Shown: piece by piece, positions 42,775 to 54,100 of the stretch | How the letters are laid out: every line of letters starts with the position of its first letter | How positions within the stretch are numbered: the first letter of the stretch is position 1 | DNA from: Phoronis australis | Lineage: Eukaryota > Phoronida > Phoronidae | NCBI GenBank assembly: GCA_002633005.1 | Contig: NMRA01000203.1 | Location: forward strand, 501,242-565,241 | DNA: 64,000 nt | Reading direction: 5' to 3' | Program-made: the position numbers and the translations under genes | Notes under the pieces: generated by a model | Seen by the model: only the letters and a program-made list of their open reading frames with translations | The model's database searches: none | What the model was told of the DNA's origin: nothing

Positions 42775-43105
42775 GATTTATGGATGAGTCTGACTATGGT
42801 GGCTCCCCTTGTGACATTTTTCTTCTTATGTTACAACAACTGCTGCATCTCCTAAACCTCCATGAAAGTTAGAAGTGTACTATGAACTAGCAAAAAATAA
42901 CAGCTTTTTTCAGATGGATCCGACTACTGCTAAACCTGCAAGTTAGTGGCAAGTTTTAATTTTGCTTCTAGCTGTCTTTTTGAGTTCCTGGGTGGATTTT
43001 CATGATATTTAGAATGTACTAGTAGGTTTCTTAAAAGAGATAGTTATCCTTTCTATTCCTGGACTGTTTCTACATATTCTGCGCCTCCTAGTGACCATGA
43101 TACCA
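42775..43105 (+). mobile_element. CTCF-motif repeat element, fragment R5
   Basis: A degraded unit with TGCGCCTCCTAGTGACCAT near 43080 and the accompanying phrase about 'gatccgactactg' seen in complete copies. Confidence 0.4.
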
Positions 43106-43368
43106 ATTCCCATGGAAACGTACTGCTTGAGATGTGCTAGGGGTTCTAGGCAAATTTTGACGCTTTTTCTTGTTCTTGTTCTTGTTCTGGTTTTCAATTG
43201 CTGATACTTTGATGCACCTAATGGAAACTTTATCAGACTTTTTATGATATATATTGAGTACTAAGTAAATATTAGACTAAAATTTTCTGGACTTATTTTT
43301 GTCGCAAAATTTGACAAAATAGAATTTCAGTTGTTTGCTATATTGTGTGCTAAGTTGGTGAAAAAATT

Positions 43369-43416
43369 ACTGTTCACGATAGTCACTGTTCACTATAGTC
43401 ACTGTTCACTATAGTC
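43369..43416. repeat. 16-bp tandem repeat x3
   Basis: actgttcactatagtc three times, the first with one change. Confidence 0.9.
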
Positions 43417-44319
43417 AGCTGGGGATAAGGCGTATTTGGTGATGTCGCTGCTAGTAATTGATAAATGGCTGCTCTACATGTAGCTTAATAGCCATACTGC
43501 AGAAACCTCTGAAATGCTGCGATATGTTACCCACAATGCTGACCTACAGTAAGGCACTCTTTCCATAGTTGTACCTTGCTATGTTGCTGCATGGTAACAA
43601 CAAAGTTGAGATTGTATGATGTATTGTTTTTCTTGTTCATCCCATGTCAACCATTGTGCTTTTTGCCTTATGAATCCACACAATTTAATCCAGGTTGTGT
43701 CACCAAAGTTTGTAGATCTTGTCAAACTTTCAAGTTTGGTAAATGTCCTGTTTAAATGTGACCAAACATTAAAATCTTGTAGTCAGATTTCTCCATACAG
43801 TTGCAGTGTTCTGCCAAAATGAATTGAGTCTTCTTGACTGGTGCTCTGTGGATTCACTTCATACATAACTTCAAAAAACATCTGTCTCTGCTGTTTAGCT
43901 ATGCGCATAAGATTATATACATGGATGGCTTCAATTACATTCCTGAGCGTATTATTCAGTTGGTGATTAGTAGCTCCAGTGATTTACAGCTGCTGTTCCA
44001 GATGGAAGATGAGAGGATGGTTTACTGCAATTAACTGACTTCATCTGCATGCTACATAAATGTGTTCTACATGGTGTAATGAATTTCATCCAATGTTGAT
44101 TCTAAATAAGAAATTACTCTGCTTTCATACAGCAGGGTTATTTCTTACCAGGTTTGAACCTGTTCCCTTTGGGCGCACCTGATGGTAAAAAGTGTTCCTT
44201 TTCTCAAAAAGACGTGCCCAGCAGATTTAGTGTAATTGAAGTGGTAGCTTATAAAACAGAAACTCCAAGGACATATGAAAAAAGAACAGAATCATATTTT
44301 ACCTGACTAAGTTGACTAC
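43417..44319. other. Intergenic, nothing recognised
   Basis: Two short open frames (43616-43822, 43834-44034) show no family resemblance. Confidence 0.35.
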
Positions 44320-45350
44320 AATTATGCACCCACATATTTATGTGGGTGTATATTGCCGTCATCTCTGTCTGTCATCAGCTGTGTCTTCTAAACCCCTCAT
44401 AGCATCTTGACGAGATTTGGCTGGTGTGTTTCTATAAGGATGACGACAGATGACTATGAATTTTGGATGAATCTGGCTACTGGTGTGTCCCCTGGTGGCA
44501 ATTTTATTTTTTTACATTTACCCTGTGATGCTATCCTCCCGTTTTTTGGATGGATTCGACGTATTTTGCGCCACGTAGTGGCCATCTCGGAGGCTCGGCG
44601 TCGTTGCGCTCATTGTGATCATCGATCTTTAACTAAAAGTCGGGGAATCGCGCGTTTCCATAGCACTGCTGAGCACTAAATCTTCCCTCTTTAAAAGTCG
44701 GGGATGGGCGCTTAACCGAGAGGTGGGTGCTTAACTGGAAATCATCAAAAATCGCAGAGGGGCGGTTAACCGAGCAGTGGGCGGTTAAATCGAAAATCCA
44801 CCTAAAGTAGGGGATGGGTGATTAAGTGAACATGGGCGTTAACCCGAACGTTTACAGTATGTTGTTAAATTTATAAAGTGTATATGAAATTGACAACGTA
44901 CAACGATTTTCAGATGGATCTGATGAACGCTGTGCCACCTAGTGGCAATTTCATTTTCTTTCTGTTTTACTCTGTCTCTCTGAAGTTCTTTGATGGACTT
45001 TTATGCGTTCACATATATATATGTGTGTGGGTGCATATTGCCGTCATCTCTGTCTGAGCGTCCCGGCGTCTGTATCTCCTAAACCCCTTGCAGGATCTTA
45101 ATGAAATTTAGCAGGTGTGTTCCTATGCGGTTGACGACAGAGGGCGACGAGTTTCGGACCGACCCGAATACCGCTGTGCCCCCTAGTGGCAATTTTAGTT
45201 TTTCACGTTTGCCTCTGTATCTTCAAAGGTCCTCTACCGTTTTTCATGAAATTTGACACCTGTGCATCTATTAATGAGAGGACACTTTTGTACCATTTCC
45301 GTATGGATTCAATCCATTTTTTGCCTCCTAGTGACCATTTTTACTGTTTT
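44320..45350 (+). mobile_element. CTCF-motif repeat element R3, two copies
   Basis: Two starts, each TATGC..CCACATA..GTGGGTG followed by ATTGCCGTCATCTCTGTCTG (44328 and 45003), with motifs CCCCTGGTGGCAA (44489), GCGCCACGTAGTGGCC (44570), CCACCTAGTGGCAA (44937), CCCCCTAGTGGCAA (45179). The first copy is cut off near 44600. Confidence 0.6.
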
Positions 45351-45840
45351 CGAGTTACTAGATTTATCTCCCGTGTCGACCCAGATTTGAATTGAGCAAT
45401 TAATCACACCCCTCTCGTTGCAATTGTTAAGGTTGGGCCGGGAATGAATCGTCCGTGTTTTTGATCAAGGAAACGAAATTTAGTCGTGTTCACCGATCTG
45501 AAACAGTACTTACTGATACTGTAAGTGGACTGCCATTTGAGTTTTATAATGTTCCGCAGTATGATATTTTGCAGCGCGCTAATATATTTGAAAGCATCTG
45601 TCAGTTTTTCGCAACGGTCTCATGAAATCACCCTGTCAAAGTCAAAATCCCAGTTGGATTTGAGCCGTGAGAAACTTTGTGGTTATCAGGTTCTGCTGAG
45701 TGACAGAACCTACAAATTCCGTGCTCTAATGAACATTCTGTGCTCAGTTCGACCAAAATTTTGATGTAAGTGCTCACTGCTCGACTTTCGACAATTTTCG
45801 ATTTAGGCGCTCACTGCTCGGGTAATTGCCCATTCCTCTA
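44640..45840. mobile_element. Possible TIR element with repeated GGCGxTTAACCGAG subterminal motif
   Basis: 44690-44850 has five copies of GGGCGCTTAACCGAG-like words; 45775-45835 has two related words in opposite orientation (CGCTCACTGCTCGGGTAATTGCCCATTCC). Part of element R3 lies between, perhaps nested. No transposase recognised. Confidence 0.4.
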
Positions 45841-45849
45841 TTTTAAGGT

Positions 45850-48075
45850 TTCACAATTTAACTGCCTGGGATATGTTGACCCACGAGTTTACGGAATAGC
45901 ATGAATTTAATTTAGAATTGAAATTAAAATTTCCAAGTTGCTACACAGATTAAATTACATCAGGGTTTACATAAACAGCCTATGGTATAAAGTTATGGAG
46001 GTGTACAGCATAATATAAAACATACTTATTAGCAATATATTCCCCATTTTCAGTGACTTGTTGTTTCCTGTTTTATCCATCATGGCTTGAACATCATGAC
46101 ATGACTGAGTGCTGTGTTGTCGGAGAGTAAGAAAACATGGTTCGGGGACTTTCTTGAGTTAAATCAATTGAAATGGATAAATCAGTCTTGTATTTATGGA
46201 GGAAACCCTTGTTTTAAGGAAAATTTGTTGTCAGCGTATTACTTAATGATCCAACAAAGCTAGTAAACAACCTTAAAATTTGAAATTAATGAACCTATCC
46301 TGTTGCTTTATTATTTTGAATTACAAGCTGTCTTCTTTTCAAAGAAGAAAATGTGATGTTTTTTACTGATAAATTGTTCTTCACCAGTTTCTAAATTTAC
46401 CGAGATCAGACACCGTACTTTTTCCTTCAATGAATTTCAATGTGCTTACTGTACCAGACTTCATTTGGTTTCCCCAGCCAGACATTCCTGATATAAATTT
46501 ATCTCACAATCCACTGTCTGCCTTTACCTCCTGATGGTAAACATAACACAGCTCTGCAGGTTGAGAGCAAGAATTATCAACAGTCAGGATGAATGTGCTA
46601 CAACTAAGTGCACTATGACTGACATAGATTTTTTCCAAGCCTAGCTGGTACTGTACTTAAATGTGCTGTAAGTTGCTGCCTTTTTCAGTCAACGGTAAGC
46701 TGATGGAATGGAAGGACGGGTGAGAAATGAGAAGGATTGACTCAAAAAAGTGGGAAGGACACTCAAATAGTGGGAATTGCGGGGTTGTGATGGAGGGGTG
46801 GGACAGTAGGGCCATTGTGCGATTTATGTTGCAATGAATATCAACTTTAATTATTTATTGCAGACATGTCATAACCGATCTGTATATGAATATTTGCAGG
46901 TATGGTGTTACAGGTAAAAACCATGTAGAACACAATTTGTCCTAAATAGTACAAATCAAAACCTGGCCTTTGGAAGTTTCAATAGCCAAAGCAAAAAAGA
47001 GTGCCTGTAATTTTCAGGCTTTGGACTACACAGAAGTATTACATTCCAAGGCACTCGATTTTCCTTTGTGCTATGAAAAATATTTAAAAATTGCACGAAA
47101 TAAACCTTATTAGGTCCAAAAAATTCCATCCACTAATTTAAAAAAGTCCAGTCAAGGTTAGAATCACTTCTGTAAAATGTTGCCAACGAGGGGTGGTGAC
47201 TGGGAATTGGTGTTGACGGAGGTTGGGTGGGGAGGATTTTCCTCTACCGAAAATTCTTATTCTTAGAAGGCACAAGCACTTTTCCCTTCAGGTGTCCGTG
47301 AGCAAGAGCCTTCCATTCAAGCATTCATTAGAGGTGTTGAAGCTGCTTTGCCCTGCATTCATGCATTCGTTTGAGATAATAAAGCCTCTTCACCTTACGT
47401 AAATGACAATGATTTCCTGTGAAGTGCAATTAAATTTAAAGTTTTTGTAAGTCAGATCAAATCTTCACACACTAGTTAGTTGCAGTTCTATACTTTTACT
47501 TAAGTGATGTCATGCAGTTGTCATGTCACTGATGCTCATAATCTCACAGCTGACTGAGTATACGTGTGTTACTGGCTGACTTTGGAAGGAATCTCTGGAG
47601 ATGAGTCATTCAGAAACCCAGAAACCCTGTACTGCTTTGAGAAATAAAATCTCGAATGAAGTAATTGAACCTGAAAATGGATACTGTAGTTTTGATTCCG
47701 TTTTTTTAGTTTTGAGTTGTAGACAAGACATTAAAAGGCCACTGGTCAACAAACAAGTATTAATGACTAGAGCTGCTGGTAAAGATGACAAACAAATTCA
47801 GATATATACTATAAAACATGGTTCACCAAACGAGATAAGTTCAAAATAATAAGTTTGCCTTGGTGATTTCTGTGATATTGACTGGTCAGTAAAATCTGTC
47901 ACCTGAAGTCGTCATATTGGCCATTCTATGGGTCCATATATTTCATACTTGATAGTATCGGTACTTAAAGAGAAGAGATACTGCTCTCTTGTCACCCAGG
48001 AAGTGTCTGCCAGTTTCAACCTTCAGTTTGTGAGTTGTTATAATTGTTCTCATTATGGTATTTGTGTTCATTTTA
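45850..48075. promoter_or_regulatory. Upstream region of CCDC9, nothing else recognised
   Basis: Presumably includes the CCDC9 promoter and any 5' non-coding exon. The open frame 47601-47849 (MSHSETQKP...) has no recognisable relative. Position of the transcription start cannot be seen. Confidence 0.3.
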
Positions 48076-48108
48076 GGTGTGTCTGTCTTGACAGAGAAGA
48101 AACCTAAA

Positions 48109-48123
48109 ATGAATGTCCGTGGG
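48109..48123 (+). CDS. CCDC9: CCDC9 exon 1, five codons, start codon
   Basis: ATG in good context (AAAATGA, A at -3), MNVRG, then GGG|GTAAGT, phase 0, matching exon 2. A 5'-UTR part may begin after an AG at 48076 or 48094. No other in-phase ATG exon with a strong donor was found upstream of exon 2. Confidence 0.6.
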
Positions 48124-51100
48124 GTAAGTTACCATTGTGGGGTAAGTTACCATTGTGGGGTAAGTTACCATTGTGGGGTAAGTTACCATTGTCCTGCAGG
48201 TCGTGTGATATCATGTCCTTGCTGTCATGTTTCACATTCTTGTAAATTTGACAATCATTCCATTCTAACGACACTTACAGTAATTCTCCACTTTTTACAC
48301 AAAGATAATTGCCCAATTTTTTCCGTTTCTCGAGGGCCGATAAGTTAACTGCAAAAACTGGATAATTTACCAAAAGTTCTTTTATGACAGCCACACAGGA
48401 CAAACTACTTGTTTGTGTGGAGAAATGCGACAACTATTATAGTAGAATTTCTCGTCGCACATGTTGTGTGCTATAAAGTGAAGAATTGCCATACTTCATT
48501 TTGGGTTTGATTGTTCTTGGTGGGTGGTCTTTCCCTGTAGTTGTCTTGTTGTAATTAAATTTGCTAAAAGTGTAGGACACGCTTGCGTGTTTAGGAAACT
48601 TCGAAAGAAGTTTTCAAATGCAATCAAAAGGGACTCCAATACTTTCAGTCGCAGCACATTGGGCTCTACGTACCTAATTGACGTGTTTTCAACAATTTCT
48701 TGACGGGTGATTTTATGTTCATGACATTGCAGAAAATGGTCTTGGATGGCCAAGTTTGTTTTGAATGAGCAGCAAACAGGGTCGCGCCGTACCTTACACT
48801 TGTTTGCATGACTTTTCTGTTGCCCCCCTTCACTTGTCATTCTTTGCAGTATTTCACACCTGCCGTGTCCCACTGTTTATGTCTCCAGCCTATGCTCTGT
48901 GGTGGCATTACTGCGTTATATTATTTCCACTGGAGAATGAAACAAGTATGTTTCGAAATATCGTGTACGTTTTAGTCATGCCTCTTGGTCAGTTACTTTA
49001 TCAATGTTCCGTCGAGTGTAGAGTTTTATTCCGAACATATGAATGAAACGGAATAAAGACAGTGTCATGTGTTTAATCATTTCTGCATATACACATGTAT
49101 ATATACATACATATGTAGTTACACACGTACATAGATACTTCGTTAAAGACACTTGTAACAACTTTTTGTTAGCGACCTTGATACTGGTACGTTCGTAATT
49201 TCGGAACAGTCTCCTTTCTTCAGATGCGTAGGTATGAAGTAAAATACCGAGAGACATAACAAAGAAACAAATTAAAACATTAGCTATATTTCGCGACTTC
49301 ATGTCACATCATCAGGCAATGAGTGGAATGAACATATACGTAGCGAAATAAACAGTTAAATACACGTGACAGCGGGAAGAGGGGCATACAAGGAGAGAGT
49401 GTGAATGGAACAAATGGTATGAAGCCCACAAGCATATCGAAACAGAGCCAACCTTGTGATACATACATACGAACGTACGTACATATATACATAAATACAA
49501 ACATACACACAAATACACAACTACATACACACACATACACAATTTATGACAAAGTAAGTTATTACATCCGAAAATTTCAGTTGATCCATTCTAGTTGTTT
49601 TATTTACCGATTTATATTCTACATTTCATGAAACAATAGTATCCTTGAGATGATCTGGATCGCCTTATTTAGTTTCAGATATATTTTTTACGTTATAAAA
49701 AATAAAAAATAGTCTGGTCTAGAGATATTGAATGTAAGTTTGCTAGACAGATCATATTTGTTATTAAGATAAAACCAATTAATAATACTAACCAATTGTT
49801 ATTATTATTTTGAAAATTTAAGTTAAATTAGAAGTGACAATCTATTTGCCTTAATCACCTCCAATGACAGCTTATTTTCAGTTTAATGAAAGATTTTGGT
49901 CAAAAACAACTATATCTACTCAAGTATTAAAAATTGTCCAGTGTATGAGCAAGGAAAAGAAGTGGAGCTGGAATGATTGTATTGGGGACAGGACAGTAGA
50001 ATGAAACATTGCCTAGTGCCATATGTGTTTTTAGTTCCTTTTATTGTGCCAAAGTGCTGTATTCAAGTTTGTGTGTTCTAGTGAACATTGTGGCTATTTT
50101 TGCCAGTTCTCTGCTTTTTAGTGATGTTGTTTTTTGATGACTTCTTTATGTGCTGTACTGCTGGATTGATATCCATAAATTTTTCAGTTATCTTTGTGTC
50201 AATTAATGGCTAGCACCTGGTTGTTTTGGAACAAATAACTCTGCGCCCCCTAGAGGGATTTCAGTTTCATTAGTGTTTCTTCCTCAAGTAAATGATTTTT
50301 TTCGCAAAAAATACAAGCCAAATAAAGACAATTGTCTAATCAAAGCCTGATTATTACCTGAAAGTCATTTAATATCTTCAAAGCAGATGTACCTTCAGCC
50401 TTTGTAAACCACATTCAGGGAAGGCAACTTCTATTTGGGTCATTTCTGGTTAATTTGCGATTTTTGGTGATCCTCAAAAGTTTATCAAATCCCCCTCCCA
50501 GGTTCGAATTAATTATCCATGCGTCACTCTGAAAGTAATCTTTGCAGCCCAAATCATTCCCAGCCAGCTTTGCTTACATGCTCTTCGTACTGTGCTTGAC
50601 ATCAGATGTGCCATTGCGTATGTCAGCTTGTGACAAGCTAGACTGTTATTTAGCTTTTTCCATTTTGTATGCGCCCTCATATTATCTATATGTGGTCGCA
50701 TATTGCTGTCATCTCTGTCTGGGCGTCCGACGTCTGCAGCTGTATCTCCTAAACCCCTCGCAGGATCTTGATGAGATTTGGCAGATTTGTTCCTATGAAG
50801 CTGACGACAGACGACGAAGAATTTCGAACCTCTCTGACTACCGGTGTGTCCCCTAGTGGCAATTGTAGTTTTTTACGCTTACCTCTGTATCTTCGGAGGT
50901 CCTCAACGGATTTTCATAAAATTTGACAGTTAGGGATCTATTGGTGAGATGATACCATCGTGTCGTTTTTGGACAGATTTGAGGTACTTTGCGCCACCTA
51001 GTGGCCATTTTTACTGTTTTCGAGTATGTTTTTTAGCATCCGCCGTTCTATCATTCAAACCGCTCTAGGGATGATTTTGAAAATTGCCATATATGTTCTT

Positions 51101-54100
51101 ACTGTGAAGAGGGCGGCTGACAATGATTTTCCGACAACTTTGACTACTGTGGCACTTCCTAGTGGCATTTTTTTTTGTTTTTACGCCCATGGCTGTACAT
51201 ACCCCCTAAACCCCTCACAGGATCTTGATGAGATTTAGCAGATATGTTCCCATGTAGCTGACGACAGATGACAACGGATTTTGGACCTCTACCACTATTG
51301 GTGTGCTCCCTAGTGGCAATTTTAGTTTTTTACACTTTCCTTTGTAGATTGGGAGGTCCTCAACGGTTTTCATAAAATTTGGCTGTTAGGCATCTATTAG
51401 TGAGATGACGCCATTCTTACCTTATCAGACGGATTGGAGGTACTTTCTCCACCTGGTGGTCATTTTTACTGTTTTCGAGTCTGTTTTTTGGCGTCCGCCA
51501 TTCTATCATTGAAACCGCTCTAGGGATGATTTTGAAAATTGGCGTATATGTTCTTACTGTGAAGAGGGTGTCTGACGATGATTTTCCGATGACTTGGACT
51601 ACTATGATGCCTCATAGTGGATGTTTGTTTGTTTTTACGCCCATGACTGTATCTCCTAAATGCTCTAAAGGATCTTTGTTGAATTTTATTGGTGTATTTA
51701 TACAAAGTTGACAACAGAGACGACTTTCGGACAGATCGGGCTGCTGGTGTGCCCCCTAGTGGCAATTATAGATTTTTACGTAACTTTTTCGCTGTATCTC
51801 AAAAGGTTTTCAATGGATTTTTTTAAAATTTGGCAGTTTGGTAATCTGTTAGCGAGGTGATGCTATCATCCGGTTTTCGGTAAAATTCGAGGCATTTTGC
51901 GCTACCTTGTGGCCATGTTTACTGTTTTCGAGTCTTGCTATTTGCCATCTGCTCCTCTGTCAACCTAACTACTCTAAGGATGGTTGTGGAAATTGGCATG
52001 TATGTTCCTAATGTGAAGCGGAAGTCTAACGATGATTTTCCGACGACTTTACCTACTTTGGTGCCTCTTTGTGGTAGTTATGTTTTTTGCTCTTATAGCC
52101 TCTTAGCGGCAATTTAATTTTTTGTTTTCAGCTGTTGACTATGTAGTTCCTCATAAATTAAAACACCTATAACTTTATTTTATTTCTTTCATGTTAACAG
52201 AGAGGACAGGAGTCTTCCAAGGAGCTCCTTGACAACCTTACAAAGGAAGAAAAAGAAGAGCTTATTACAAAGAAAATGGAAGAAATTAGGAGGAAAAATG
52301 AAGCGTTGGAGAAACGATATGGAGTAAGATAAACATGCCTGAGTACAGCACTGTTGAAAACATTGCAATTTTATGTTTTGCCAATACGTTTTTATCTGCC
52401 TTTGTTGGAAACTACGTTTCGTTTTGGCCATCTACTTATTTCAAGTATTCAAGGCTTTAAAAATGGTATTATTGGTGTAATAGATAAAATCTCCAGAGAA
52501 CACCAAAATGTGTATTTCACCGTACATTACAGTTCATTTCGAAATTATTTTGCTCAATCCATAGTTTTCAAACAAACAAGGAAACACACCCTTCTCTGAA
52601 GCCTGTCGCTACCAAAGTGCCCGACACATACTAATAGATGCGCCTGCATGCCCATATAACAAAGGCGTACTGAGACACAACAAATATATCAGCATAAGAA
52701 TAAGCGAACAATAACAACTAAATAAGTAATATAGCAATCAGCGTATAGTTACTAACGTCCCGTCACATTGGGAAGCCACATTTACAAAGTTACAGTTTTA
52801 TATGAATAGATGATCTCTTGCAAAATGGATGATAAACAAAGTAATGAAACCTTTGAAAGCTAATTCCATTTCGCTGTCTTCCAAAATTCAGTTAAGGTTC
52901 TGTAAGACCTTATTGAGAAACATCAGTTACCATAACAACAAGTATAGTGTGTTAACTAGTAATGTATATATTTTCTGAGAGAGAAAATATCAGGGATTAT
53001 AAAAACACACTTGATACTTGGTGGTGTTGTTATCATAACGTGGTCATCTTTTTTAGGTCAAATTTTCATTTTTAACAAAGGTACATTATATAGTACAACA
53101 AAACCTTAATCTATTTTTACTGTAACTTAAATCTTTACATGAAAACTTGCTGATATCTCTCAAAACTTTGTTAGGAATTTTGGATCACTCAATTTATTTG
53201 GTTTCTATGCCAAATTAACTGGCAAAATGAGGCATTTTGGTGAAAAACAGCATTTGTGTTTGTGGCAGGATACAATAAAACGAGGCATTTTAAAAATATC
53301 CTCCCAGCACTTTTTGAGATTTATATATTAATTGGAAAGTCTCAGACGAGTGAAATCCACAGAGCCATTTTTGAGAACTTGACTGTGTTCCTAAGTTCAA
53401 ATTAGGTGGATTTGCAGGAGCCGAAAAAAAGCCGAAAATGTCATGAGCTGTTGAAATCTCATGGTTTTCGATTAACTATTCTGTGAAAACTTCTTTTTGG
53501 TCAGTATAAAGTATGCCATTTTTTGTTCTTTATTTCAACATCCACTCTCGATGTCAACTGTTTGCTGTGCACAATTGATTTAAATTAATAATCACAAATA
53601 AATTGTAATTTTGTAAGTCGATTTTCAATGTCTTGAGTCAAACTCAGTTGGAAGAGTAGCCATAATGTTAGTAGGTCAGCAGTGCATTGTGGAACACAAC
53701 ATATGAAGCAGGCAGCAGACACCAACTTTGAAATGAAGAACGGAGTATCTGTTGTTAAAGTGCGTGGTGAGCATGACATTGAAAATGAAATGTCAGATTA
53801 GTGATGAAATAAATGAATTTGGATGAGGATTTATTTTTTCACAACTTGCCTGTGTTCGTGAAAACAAAAAGTGTCAAATGCTGGTGGACAACTCAGTGCA
53901 TTTCTCGTTATATCGACAGTTGTATGTATGCAGATGCACAACTCTCTCAGGATCAAAACTGTTTCATCTTCATTGTCCATGGTATTTATTATGCTGTGTA
54001 CACCTCATTGACTCAATATTATGACGGCTCAATGAGTAATGAAAGGAATGTGAATTATGGGTATGCACAGAACTGCTCATGACTGGTGGGAGATTCGATT

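Noticed and set aside
45525-45764. Transposase fragment
   Set aside because: Phrases such as LPFEFYNVPQYDIL looked suggestive but no catalytic motif or family could be named.
47601-47849. Small gene upstream of CCDC9 (82 codons)
   Set aside because: No recognisable domain, no matching splice or RNA evidence, ordinary length for chance in this AT-rich DNA.
48055-48348. 97-codon frame reading through the donor array
   Set aside because: Contains the CCDC9 start but the extension is intron; kept only as possible alternative donor use.
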